A stretch of DNA of 64,000 nt, taken from NCBI GenBank assembly GCA_914767715.1, contig OU612066.1:35130283-35194282 (forward strand). The letters run 5' to 3'. This document shows positions 48,752 through 59,624 of the stretch, piece after piece. Position 1 is the first letter of the stretch. The number at the start of each line of letters is the position of its first letter. Both the position numbers and the translations under genes were made by a program. The notes under the pieces were generated by a model. It was not told where the DNA came from. It saw nothing but the letters and a program-made list of their open reading frames with translations, and searched no databases. This DNA is from Membranipora membranacea (lineage: Eukaryota; Bryozoa; Gymnolaemata; Cheilostomatida; Membraniporidae).

Positions 48752-50419
48752 ATGGGAAACAGTCAGAGAAAATCTCAAACAGGGTGTAAGTTTACTGACC
48801 TACCACAAGGTATCATAGTGGATATCATATCGTACTTAGATCTAAAGTCTTTGATATCGGTAGGCAGAACTTGCACGGCTATGAAACATCTGGCTTACAG
48901 TGCCAAGCTGTGGAGAAATCAGATGGTAACTCTGTCCCCTCTATCTAGGGAGAATATCAATGAGCTTACTGCACAAAGTCTTATACAGAGAAGGCTTAGC
49001 ACACTTAGAGTAATCGATAACTGTGAAAGACTACAAACCAAAAATAAAGCTAGAAAAAGTCGCTCAAACACACATAGAAATAACAAAAAAACCGTATGTA
49101 GAGTCGAGGCAACCTTGTCCAATCAAAACAAGTGGATAGGACAGGTGACATCACTCCTACTATTCCTGAGTGGAAAGTCTACTATAGACATGCCGATTCA
49201 ACAGTGGAGTGATTTCTCCCACGTACGCAGTCTAACCCTCATATATACAGTTAAACATTTAAGAGGAGTCGATGACTCTATATCACTTCCTCATCAGTAC
49301 TGGTGGGCTGTCCTGACACAAATAATCAACCTTGAAAAGCTTGTCTTTTGGATTGGGGTTGATGGTAGAAGCATTTGTGGGGATTCAAGGAATGCCAGAG
49401 AGCTTTCAGAAGTAGAACTTTTATCACAAGTATCTAGACCCATGGCTAAGCTAGCAGATTTAACCATAGGCAAGTCATACTGGGGCTGGATGTGCAAAGA
49501 ACAAATTGACATTACAAGTAAAGATGTAAAGAATCTTAAACTCCTTGCCCCGAATCTTAAGCGACTGAGCATTGTTGATGGCCACATTGTACTGGATATC
49601 ATGAAGGTGTCATCACAATTACCGCATCTAGAGCATTTGGGTATAAGCCAGGCACATCTTCACCGTTACACCCGTGTAGATCATGGCTACATAACAACGC
49701 TGAAGAGTGTTATTGATAGCTTTCATGGATTGCAAAGTTTAGAGATTGGCGAGATAGAATTACTTCCCCTTGATCCTCGTGTCACTCTAGTCCCCGAAAC
49801 AGTTCAAGCTCTGCGCCTCAGTAGTCACCATGATAAAGGGGGGCTGGCAAGCACGCTTAAACTAAAATGTATTATTGGCAACACTGCAAATAATATCAGG
49901 GTGCTGGAATTGGACCTACTTTCGCTCTTCCTCAAATCAGGAAATGCGAAAGATGTGCTCTCAAACCTGTGTGAAACTATTCGATCACTACACGTGCTGC
50001 AGATCCTTGTTTTGTCGCGCCATGTCTTTTATGATAACATAGAGTTAATCTACTGCATTGAAGAGCATGTCCCGTCTTTATTTAGTCTTATCGGTGTTCA
50101 CTTTTATAACATTAGCGCAGTACCGCTGAAAATTAAGTTTATCTCTAGAAAAAAACACACCAACTGCAAAAACATTACTGACCAAGTGTTACTAGAACGT
50201 TCAGAGTTTGATCCATATCACTGGACAGAGGTGAAGAAGTATTCACAGAAGTGGAGCAAGGCTCACGGTACTGCGTTCTTCTATCCACATGAGATCACAG
50301 GAGACTTTGAGATGATTGAAGGCGCTACACAGCGACATGCTCGGCAAAGGGATGAAATCCTACTTGACCAAATTGTCAAGGCAACTACATGGGAGCATGG
50401 TCATCACGTTGATTATTGA
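48752..50419 (+). CDS. F-box protein, single exon, 555 residues
   Basis: F-box proteins bind SKP1 through the F-box and present substrates to the SCF (CUL1) ubiquitin ligase. The F-box is near the N-terminus, about residues 14-60: FTDLPQGIIVDIISYLDLKS, then the usual C..W ending with AKLWRNQM. The rest has leucine-rich, LRR-like spacing (LKLLAPNLKRLSIVDGH, LPHLEHLGISQAHL, LQSLEIGEIELLPL, LRVLELDL-type), suggesting an FBXL-like fold. The repeats are irregular, so the subclass is uncertain. A basic patch (KNKARKSRSNTHRNNKK) lies near residues 97-113. The start is the first ATG after the 5' direct repeats. It is unusual in this intron-rich window in having no intron, which could mean origin by retroposition, but no poly-A tail or flanking repeat was noted. 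The substrate is unknown. Confidence 0.85.
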   Translation: MGNSQRKSQTGCKFTDLPQGIIVDIISYLDLKSLISVGRTCTAMKHLAYSAKLWRNQMVTLSPLSRENINELTAQSLIQRRLSTLRVIDNCERLQTKNKARKSRSNTHRNNKKTVCRVEATLSNQNKWIGQVTSLLLFLSGKSTIDMPIQQWSDFSHVRSLTLIYTVKHLRGVDDSISLPHQYWWAVLTQIINLEKLVFWIGVDGRSICGDSRNARELSEVELLSQVSRPMAKLADLTIGKSYWGWMCKEQIDITSKDVKNLKLLAPNLKRLSIVDGHIVLDIMKVSSQLPHLEHLGISQAHLHRYTRVDHGYITTLKSVIDSFHGLQSLEIGEIELLPLDPRVTLVPETVQALRLSSHHDKGGLASTLKLKCIIGNTANNIRVLELDLLSLFLKSGNAKDVLSNLCETIRSLHVLQILVLSRHVFYDNIELIYCIEEHVPSLFSLIGVHFYNISAVPLKIKFISRKKHTNCKNITDQVLLERSEFDPYHWTEVKKYSQKWSKAHGTAFFYPHEITGDFEMIEGATQRHARQRDEILLDQIVKATTWEHGHHVDY

Positions 50420-50659
50420 ATTTGTTTATAGCTAGAGAACTTGCTTATCATGGTCTCCGGTATCAGGAATGATGGGCTTAAAAACTCATGAGCATTTTAT
50501 TCACTATCTAAATAATATAACGTCTTGCAATTGAACTCAGATGTGTTTCACCCATAGATTTAAAAAACAGTATAGATAGGTCATTGTGTGCTCCTGTCTA
50601 TCCAATAATATGATACCTACTTTAGCCTCAGATCTGGGAATTTTAGCAATCTAGACCAT

Positions 50660-50762
50660 AAGGCTGGGTGTCACATGACTGTTAGTAAAACGACCTTCCA
50701 GCCAATCATGTTCTTACAACATTGTAATTGGCTCAGAAGTCGTTTTACTCAGTATAGCCTTC
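50660..50762. repeat. Imperfect inverted repeat inside the hAT-like element
   Basis: TTAGTAAAACGACCTTCCAG with CCAAT (50682-50706) is matched by ATTGGCTCAGAAGTCGTTTT (from 50727), giving a stem of about 23 bases with a short loop. Outer AAGGCT/AGCCTT bases extend it. It may be a separate small insertion or a subterminal structure of the element. Confidence 0.5.
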
Positions 50763-51634
50763 TCTCATTGGACACTTTCTGATAAGGTTAACATCATTAA
50801 AGGTAAAGTTGAGTAAAGTGATGGACATGTCTTATTAATTGTTGCACTACTACATGTACTTTCCTCCAGTAACTACTTTCTACATACATTCTTTTCATTC
50901 ATACAAAACTAGAGCTGCCTCTACTTTGTGTCAAGTGTAAACAGGGTCCCAATGATGAAAGAAGTCTTCACTGGTAAGTTGTAACTGCTGAAGTTCTACT
51001 TATTCAATACTAGCTTATTGATAACAACCTAGATTGTAGATATAAATATGTTCTTGGCTGATTGATGTTATGAATTAAGTTCTCAACAGACCAACAAGTA
51101 TCATGTTCTGCTATAAGAGATTCATAAATTTAAGAACAATAACTGTCCTACTATTGGTCTGTACACACTCATTGAGTCTGGTAGATCATCATGCTAGAGC
51201 AAAGGAGAGAACTAGTCAGGTCAGGTTCTTCAAATTAACAAGAGAATAGCCATTGCTGTAGTCATATGACAAGATGCATCTTATGATTATTTCAGGTTCA
51301 TCTGCCCTACCTAGATGAGGTTGCTGGTAATATGTGCCACAGATTCCCAGAAAAAATACATTGGTGTTGAAGGGACAGCCACAATTTGCAGTGGTAGTGG
51401 CCCAGTGGGTATGAGGATAAGGTTGGTATAAATTTTCGCTGCATTTGAGATATGATGTCTTAAAGCCAAATGTTAATTAATCCAACAATAATGCCCTGGA
51501 TATCTAAGATGTGTGTTGCTGCTCAAACATCAAGGTCCTACTTTATTGTAAGAATCGCCACATTTAGCTTGTTAGGTGTTTTTGGTGAACAAAATGTTCT
51601 AAACTTATATTTCTCTTCGGGTTATTTAATATAG

Positions 51635-51804
51635 AGAGGACAGTGCTTCAATCAGAGTTGGAGGTGATCATTAGCACAGTGAGCAGACTTGTTAACATGG
51701 GCCCGAGAGATGGAGCGAACAGGCTGTACCACATATATAATGATAGCCGATATCGCAACATATACAACCTGTGGGAGAGTAGCACTGAGAAACTGTCTGG
51801 CTGA
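51635..51804 (+). pseudogene. Conserved C-terminal exon-like frame, unit A
   Basis: After an ATATAG acceptor the frame reads RTVLQSELEVIISTVSRLVN, MGPRDGANRLYHIYND, SRYRNIYNLWESSTEKLSG and stops with TGA. Its counterpart in unit B (53235-53391) has several amino-acid changes and a 12-base in-frame deletion, but stays open to the same stop. I do not recognise the family; it could be the last exon of the element's former gene. Confidence 0.35.
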
Positions 51805-52539
51805 AACTTATCTGGACAATTCCATGCCAATAAACATTTAAGGCCCTGAGAGAGCATTATTTAATTTTCAGAGGGCTAAGAAAAAGTTCATCGCCCTTAA
51901 AAGCAGAAGAGTTTGCTAAAATATATATTTCCTGTACCATGTTGCACTGAAATAAACAAAGTTAGTTTTCCTTTGAAATAGTTTGATGTCTTAATTTATC
52001 CAAGCCTGATGCATTATCTTTTGGGCCAAGGTACTCCCTGTTATGTTCTCTTGGGAACAGATGAGGATTATATACCAAATATGAGGCATTATCATGACAT
52101 ATGAGAGGACAACTCATCATTAATTTGGTGTTATACATCATAAACTGCTATTCTTTTCCAGGGGAGGAGAGATGGGTTGCTCTCATGCCAATAAATACAT
52201 CGAAACCATTTGTTACATGTCTGCGTGTACACCGAGAGCCCAACAATGAAATAGCTTCTTTCAACTGAAAATCCTGGGGCAGCACTTTTGAATTCATTGT
52301 CATATATATGTATGCTACTGCTTGTTATGACAAGTAAATTATTCAAGTGTTTAGCATATAATTCTACAGAAAATTGATTCATCAGGTGACTAAAATATAA
52401 GATACAAGTATGTTTGTAAACAAAAATCTATCCAACAGGTGCGCTTGAAGATCAGCTTTTAATAAAACTGGTCACTGATTCACCTATCATCAACTGCACT
52501 ACTTGTATTCCTGCTGTATCAAATAACTAAAACTATTGC

Positions 52540-52612
52540 AGTATGGTTTGAACTTGCAACTCCTTGAACAAAAGACAACAGCGCTAACAGCTCAGCCATC
52601 CAGGCCAATATG
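52540..52612 (-). repeat. tRNA-derived SINE-like head, unit A
   Basis: On the minus strand the sequence GCCTGGATGGCTGAGCTGTT then AGCGCTGTTG has the form of an RNA polymerase III A box (TGGCTGAGCTGTTAGCGC). About 30 bases later, AAGTTCAAACC fits a B box. Arm lengths are tRNA-like, but the pairing is too degraded for a functional tRNA. The same sequence is in unit B at about 54182-54254, so it was there before the duplication. Confidence 0.55.
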
Positions 52613-52764
52613 GTTGGTGGGCAAAAAGTGCTGACTATAAACCCACTAGCAGTTACGCTATGCATATCGCTACACTGCGGGTGGCACAATGACGATACGG
52701 GTGGGGACATAATGCAAAGTTATTGAAGCGCAATGTCCTATCTATACTGTTTTTTAAATCTATG

Positions 52765-54400
52765 GTACACACTCATTGAGTGTGGCAGATCATCATGCTA
52801 GAGCAAAGGAGAGAACTAGTCAGGTCAGGTTCTTCAAATTAACAAGAGAATAGCCATTGCCGTAGTCATATGACAAGATGCATCTTATGATTATTTCAGG
52901 TTCATTTGCCCTACCTAGATGAGGTGGCTGGTAATATGTGCCACAGATTCCCAGAAAAAAAACGTTGGCATTGAAGGGACAGCCACAATTTGGCCCAGTG
53001 GGTATGAGGATAGTGATAGCTATAAACAGGCGCAGTCGGAGGTTGGTATAAATAACTATTTGAGATATGAATGTCTTAAAGCCAAATGTTAATCCAACAA
53101 TAATGCCTTGGATATCTAAGATGTGTGTTGCTGCTCAAACATCAAGGTCCTACTTTATTGTAAGAATCGCCACATTTAGCTTGTGAGGTGTATTTTGGTG
53201 AACTTATATTTCTCTTCGGGTGTTTTGATATAGAGAGGACAGTGCTTCAATCAGAGTGGGAGGCGATCATTAGCACAGTGAACGAACTCGTTAACATGGG
53301 CCCGAGAGATGGAACGAACATATATAATGATAGCCGATATCGCAACATAAACAACCTGTGGGAGAGTAGCACTGAGAAACTGTCTGGCTGAAACTTATCT
53401 GGACAATTCCATGCTAATAAACATTTAAGGCCCTGAGAGAGCATTATTTAATTTTCAGAGGGCTAAGAAAAAGTTGATCGCCCTTAAAAGCAGAAGAGTT
53501 TGCTAAAATATATATTTCCTGTACCATGTTGCACTGAAATAAACAAAGTTAGTTTTCCTTTGAAATAGTTTGATGTCTTAATTTATCCAAGCCTGATGCA
53601 TTATCTTTTTGGCCAAGGTACTCCCTGTTATGTCCTCTTGGAAACGGATGAGGATTATATACCACATGAGGTATTATCAAGAGTTGTCTTCTCATGATAT
53701 GTGAGAGGACAACTCATCATCAATTTGGTGTTATACATCATAAACTGCTATTCTTTTCCAGGGAAGGGGAGATGGGTTGCTCTCATGTCAATAAATGCAT
53801 CGAAACCATTTGTTACATGTCTGCGTGTGCACCGAGAGCCCAACAATGAAATAGCTTCTTTCAACTGAAACTCCTGGGGCAGCACTTTTGAATTAATTGT
53901 CATATATATGTGAGCTACTGCTTGTTATGACAAGTTAATTATTCAATTACAAGTACAAGTACTACATAATTTTTCAGAAAATTGATTCATCAGGTGACTA
54001 ACATATAAGATACAAGTATGTTTGTCAACAAAAATCTATCCAACAAGGTGCGCTTGAAGATCAGCTTTTAATAAAACCGGACATGAAGGTCACTGATTCA
54101 CCTATCATCAACTGCACTACTTGTATTCCTGCTATATCAAATAACTAAAACTATTAGCATGAAAAAAAGAGCCTGCAGTATGGTTTGAACTTGCAACTCC
54201 TTGAACAAAAGACAACAGCGCTAACAGCTCAGCCATCCAGGCCAATATGGTTAGTGGGCAAAAAGTGCTGAGTATAAACCCACTGGCAGTTACGCTATGC
54301 GTAACGCGACACTGCGGGTGGCTCAATGACGATACGGGTGGGGACATAATGCAAAGTTATTGAAGCGCAATGTCCTATCTATACTGTTTTTAAATCTATG
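52765..54400. repeat. Internal tandem unit B of the hAT-like element
   Basis: Second copy of the 1.6-kb unit, 1636 bases, ending in the intact right terminal inverted repeat. It carries counterparts of the transposase-like fragment (52900-52975), the exon-like frame (53235-53391) and the tRNA-like segment (about 54182-54254). Confidence 0.88.
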
Positions 54401-54408
54401 GTTTCACC

Positions 54409-56700
54409 CTACAACGCTTCGCTGCGACATTTTTTACTATTTATATGTATAACCATGTGTGTATATATATATATATAAATATTTATATATTACATATAAC
54501 CTTGGTTACATAAATAATGCAATGGATAAATGGTATTATGATGTTAAACCTACACATTTTAAAGATTCTTCTATATACATACCTTGACTATCTTCCTGTA
54601 CCATCACCATTGTTTCCACAGTGACATTTATGGTAAAAGTCCGGAGGTAAAGAATTTGTATTCGGCATTTTGAATAGTGCAACAGTAGACATTTGTTTAA
54701 TTCAAAGTTCTGAGATATTCTGACAGCAATGTTTATGTTTTCCATATTCAGGTGAGAATAAAGATCTCTAGATACGTATTAAGCGCTAGAACTTGGCAAG
54801 TTTGTCTGTGATATGGTTCTGTTGATTGTCAATGATTGAGTTGAAAGAAGTTTTCAGTCTCATGCAAAAGAAAATGTCTGTATGTTATGATTTTGGCGAT
54901 CCAAACCACTTGGCCACTTGTCCAATTTTACAAAATTAGAAAATGGCTGGAAGCCTTTGTGTACCAGTTATGATGTACATACTACATATCCTTATAAATT
55001 TCCTGGCTGATTTATCGCAACTGGCAGCGCAAAACTACAGTATATAATCTGTCGGAGCCATGGACTATTTTTGAAGCTAAATCCCCCATTAGTAATAATG
55101 AATCAATTTTACCAATCATGGCTCTGGCATGTTCATCAAACCAGTTGATGCAAGGCAGACCAACAAACGAATTTCAAGCTTGTAAATTTGATTTTTTTAA
55201 GCACTTGTTCATTAATTATTGTTAGTATGAAAGCCAGCAATAATCTTACAAACAACGTCTGAGCAGATTATAACGTAATAAAACAGAGTGATCTTGTGAA
55301 ACGTTGAAGATGAACATTGTGTGCATACTAGTATATTAAGTCTATGATTGTATGTAACAGTTTATGATCCGGACACCAATTGGCTAGAAGGGACAGCTGG
55401 CTATGAATAGTAGAGTAGGTTACTTTGTTGTACAGCTGAATAACAATTATTTCTTGCATGAAAGCTAAGAGGTGGAGTTGTGCTTTCAACATCAATGTGT
55501 GCATGACTCCTAGTAGTACACACCATTGCTTCATATGATCAGGGAGGATGGGAGAGGATATCCCACCCTCCCTGATATGATAATCACATAAACTTAAACA
55601 TAGGATTAAAAGCTTGGCCCTCGCATAAAAGGCAGGCAGAGCGAGACAGATAATCACAGTCAGCCCACTGGCTGTAGCCCAAACAAGTCATCTCTCTGAG
55701 TTGTACTATGCTCAATGTGGTGAATTTGAGTAGTGAACGAGTGGCACGAGGGGCGGGTGCCTTGACGATAGCGACTTTGCGCCGATGAGTTGATGGAAAG
55801 CAGACCTCCCTGCACTGGTTTGACTTAGAGTATAAGCATGAGAGTGATGGGGCGAACATTGTTGCACTGAAACAATGAAGAGTTGGCCGCCTCCCTGGTT
55901 GCGCAACAGCGTAAACACACCAATTATGTCAAACCACCAAAACTTACAAAATGCACTGAGGGATCGATGAGATCGATTGAGATGCTCAGCAACACACAGG
56001 GGTGGCTTCATGCTGCTGGGGCCGGCCATGAGGAGGTTGTACTAGAGAAGGCCTCGAAACAGCGCTTCACTCATGGTTTCTAGCTGAAGACCTGTGTGTT
56101 GTGCAGTGGTACGCGCACCACTGTATGTTGTATCTCATAAATCTATGGATAATCACCATTTTTACTTGTTTTTGTTTACTTAACCTACCAGCCTATGATT
56201 GTGATGCTTGGTTTTTGGTTTTTTTCCCATTTTTTGTTTTCTTGGAAGGCTGATTTTGTAAAACATTCTCATCGAGTGAAAATTATGCCAATAAAATTAA
56301 AAAAAAAAAATCTGATTCATCCAATAGTTTCTGTGAATGTGGACCCTGTTGATGGGTGATACAGTAATAAGAGCAGACAAATGTATTTTTATCAGATAGT
56401 TCATTATATCGTTATTTTCGGGGCAGTTCTATGTATTACCAGCAATGACTTGTTAAAGATCCGATGAGATGGGCGGTTTTGACGTCTCTTTTGCTACTAC
56501 CAAATAACACTGTAAAGTGGGTACAGATGGATATGAATGATGTTGTACAAGGATAAAGTATTAAATTAGGCTACAGGCGCGAGCAAGCTAGGGAAAGAAC
56601 GAGCAGAAATGGGTACTAATGTCAGGCACTACGAAGATACACATGTAATTAAATTAAGCCAACTTGCACCTCTCCTCCAATAAAATTAATAATTATGACT
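54409..56700. other. Intergenic, no gene recognised
   Basis: AT microsatellites lie near 54460-54490. A hairpin with arms ATCAGGGAGG-TGGG and CCCACCCTCCCTGAT lies near 55538-55577. A GC-richer patch at 55640-56120 has open frames on both strands, but none can be assigned to a family. Confidence 0.3.
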
Positions 56701-56704
56701 GATA

Positions 56705-57035
56705 ACACTGAGGCTGTAGCCAATTCAAAATCACTGCTTCAGTAATATTGAACCCTGAAAATATTGTCAGGTGTATTTGCGATGGAAATTTTTTATTTAA
56801 CGTTTAAGCAATTTTTGGCAAAATCATTTGAGGCAAATGATAAATAGGTGCGGATTGATGAAAATAAGACCGGAAGTGTGTGGAAAATGCAATGGCCTTA
56901 TATATGGGAGCCCTGAAAATATCCAGCTGGACTCATTTTTATGCCTATTAAGGTGAAATGTCAACATAGTTTGCATATAAAGCGATCAAGAAACAAATAC
57001 AGGTGTTGGATCTACCCGTCGGTGCATCAACCACT
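56705..57035. repeat. Dispersed repeat, copy 2, uninterrupted
   Basis: Matches 13695-13820 followed by 15302-15610, in the same order and orientation, without the roughly 1.5-kb block that separates them in copy 1. Identity is perhaps 75-85% by eye, so both copies are old. Confidence 0.7.
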
Positions 57036-57503
57036 GCAGATGAAGACAAAACTCTCAAGGCTTTCACAAATGAATTGACAGTTATAATGGCTTGAATGTT
57101 AGGATGGTAATAATATTAACTTCTGACGAGAGGGATTTGAATGTGGGATGAGATACCAGTTTGAGACTCAAAAAGACATTCTAGAATGATCTGCGGAGAC
57201 ATAGATGACTGATTATCCTTATTCCACCAACTCAGTGGCATTTGGCTGCAGTCAGCGGACAGCAGCACACTTCATGGCATAGTAAGACTTTATCAGATTA
57301 TTGGACATCGGAATGTTACTACCGTCAATTACATATCAGTAACAATGATTACTGCATCCGCAAATTCGAATTGCTCACAATATATGCTCTCTGCCCAAAA
57401 AAATTTGGATACCCATGGTCAATAGAGTCTAGGCAGTCTAGACTCCAGATTGAATAATGCAGCCTTACTCTCATTGTTGGAGCAGGAAGAATGGTTGGAG
57501 CAG

Positions 57504-57647
57504 TGAGGGAGGGAGGGAGGGAGGGAGGGAGGGAGGGAGGGAGGGAGGGAGGGAGGGAGGGAGGGAGGGAGGGAGGGAGGGAGGGAGGGAGGGAGGGAGG
57601 GAGGGAGGGAGGGAGGGAGGGAGGGAGGGAGGGAGGGAGGGAGGGAG
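57504..57647. repeat. GGGA microsatellite, about 36 units
   Basis: A pure (GGGA)n run of about 144 bases. Frames through it are open on both strands only because of the repeat (GREGG or PPSLP periodicity) and are not genes. Confidence 0.97.
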
Positions 57648-57649
57648 TC

Positions 57650-59624
57650 CCTAAACTCCCTGCCAGGTATAGTAGTTATCTTCTTTTTGAACATGTACTT
57701 TCGTGTCAGAAGTCACAAAAACTAGAGTAATCTAATCAATAGTTTTTAGCGTTGAATCTACAGTGCATATTGGGTAACATCAGCATCCCCATAAGGAAAT
57801 CATTGTTGTATATTAAAACCGGGGCAATAAACATTTAGCCTGGAGTAAAAAAAAGAAGGATTCAGCTGATATTTGCCACTGTCACTGTGTGTCGTTCTGT
57901 AACCAGGGATAAGCAGGATTAATCACTGAATTGGTATGACTGAGTCAAGCACAGTAAGAGGACATTGATAACTTTCAGGCCCACTCCACTACAATCAAAG
58001 ACAATCTTTTTTACACCAAGGATTTGAAAACTCCTTGGTTACACCCATTTTTGGCCTCCTCAATCTTTCTTAGTTAGTTAATCTATGAACTGAGTTCATT
58101 GGTTAATGTATCATAATGTACTATATATATATATATATGTATATATTTTACCTGCCCCCTATTCTTGTTATGTGTGGTAACTGTTTAAGAACTCTAGTGC
58201 CAGCCTCAAAGCTCTGGACTAACTTGCTGTCTTGATAGACACTGACAGTGTTGTGTATTATTTCCAATCAACAGTATTATTTCCAATCAACAACAAGTTA
58301 CAACTCAACTGCTTTTACGAGCTACCCACTACACTAAATCTCAAGGAATGTATGCGTGCATACCTGAGATACCCTCTCAGCCACAAAACTCTTAGCCATG
58401 GCCTACAGTCACTTCCACTTTCAAGGGATGGACAGGCAAACAACATAAGGATAGCACTGTATACTTTTTGGTCTGAACTTTAAGGCTAGAAGTGGAGAGA
58501 GGGACTTTATTGATGGTATCAAGCCTCAAGGACTGAAAGTTTTGCTCCTTGGTGATCATAATCCCTAAGTCAATCACGCATGGATTCAATGTTTTCATTT
58601 CTTCCTTAGTTGGTTAACAGCAGGCTTTTGATCTGTTTATTATCTTTGTGATTCATTTAGATTATCCTCTGGATTATCTTCATTTATGATTACTGTTGAC
58701 ATTCCAGAAGAGGAAAGAACTGAGACTTTAGGAGACTAAAGGTGTAAATGGTACAAATTCTTAATACAGATGGCATATATGTAGGTGATTAGTGTACCGC
58801 ATGCGCATCTCACATGCATATTAAACAGGTGAGATTATAACTGTGATAATTAGTACACCACAATGGTCTGCTCTCAAACCGCTATTTGCTTGTAATGTAC
58901 TTTGTTGGTTTCAGATTAAAAGTGTTGGATCTGATAATAGTGGCATAGCATGTACTGTGAAGATAAAATGAATAATCTGCTTCACATCATCCTTCGAAAT
59001 GTGTTATCTAGACATCAGTGTAAAATCCATTGTCCTGATAATTTTTATAACTTGTTCTAATTAGCAGCTGTACATGTATCACATGTAAATACAGTATGAT
59101 GTCACCTATCATTGTAGGGAGAATTGAACTTAAATAAGCAAACCCAATAAGTTGATGGATCATTTGGCTAGACAACAAACACACAATTGAAAACATTGTT
59201 TCATCTCGAATCTGCAAGTATTAGGCCTACCCTAGAGTAGGCCTGAATTTGATCATGAGTTTAGTTTAGCTAGTTAGGAAGTTACCAAGCCTAATGTATG
59301 CTAGGAACGATGTTCGCTTACCTGAGGTGGGAGTTAATCGAAAGTAATGCAGTAGAGTGATGTCAGCTAGCCATAAATCTTTTTGCTTTTTTAAGTCTGT
59401 GAGATTAGAATAATAACTCCTCTGAATAATTTAATTTAAGCAATACAAGTATAAGAATACTCGGGCCGTTCAGAGAAGTGTGATGGTTGAATGAGCAGCA
59501 CTGGCCTAGTACTGTATAGATCCCTACAGTTGGGGATGCAGCTGTAGGTTGTTAATCTTGCTGCAATACATCATAGCACACCATTTGACCTTCTCTCCAG
59601 TCTTCTGACTGTATAAGTAGGGGT
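57650..59624. other. Intergenic, no gene recognised
   Basis: AT-rich interval before the MGAT2-like gene. A TA microsatellite lies near 58122-58147, and a 19-base direct repeat (GTATTATTTCCAATCAACA) occurs at about 58255 and 58274. The promoter of the MGAT2-like gene should lie here; no core element was assigned. Confidence 0.35.

Larger units (their letters stand above)
51161..52764. repeat. Internal tandem unit A of the hAT-like element
   Basis: 1604 bases from GTACACACTCATTGAG to the internal copy of the right terminal repeat (TACTGTTTTTTAAATCTATG), then repeated at 52765-54400 as unit B. The units are clearly homologous along their whole length but differ by scattered substitutions and several small indels, so the duplication is not very recent. 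Unit B lacks the left 600 bases of the element. Confidence 0.88.
50553..54400. mobile_element. hAT-like DNA transposon relic, 3.85 kb, 8-bp target duplication
   Basis: The ends are inverted: the left starts CATAGATTTAAAAAACAGTA and matches the reverse complement of the right end for about 36 bases with one gap and two mismatches. GTTTCACC is directly repeated at 50545-50552 and 54401-54408. An 8-bp duplication with short TIRs is typical of hAT. After a TTTCAG acceptor (51296 and 52900) the sequence reads VHLPYLDEVAGNMCHRFPEK, close to the PyLD...RF pattern of some hAT/ZMYM-type transposases, then stops. No complete transposase remains. The element begins 133 bases after the F-box stop. Confidence 0.8.

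Noticed and set aside
48752-48770. N-myristoylation signal on the F-box protein (starts MGNSQRK)
   Set aside because: Gly at position 2 is present, but the Ser/Thr normally needed at position 6 is Arg, so the consensus is not met.
55584-56083. Overlapping 66-105-codon frames in a GC-richer patch
   Set aside because: Open on both strands, and an alternative plus frame reads protein-like but with several stops. Could be a decayed repeat, but cannot be assigned.
57419-57730. Open frames of 65-91 codons through the GGGA tract, both strands
   Set aside because: They are open only because the repeat unit contains no stop in the readable frames. The peptides are simple repeats.
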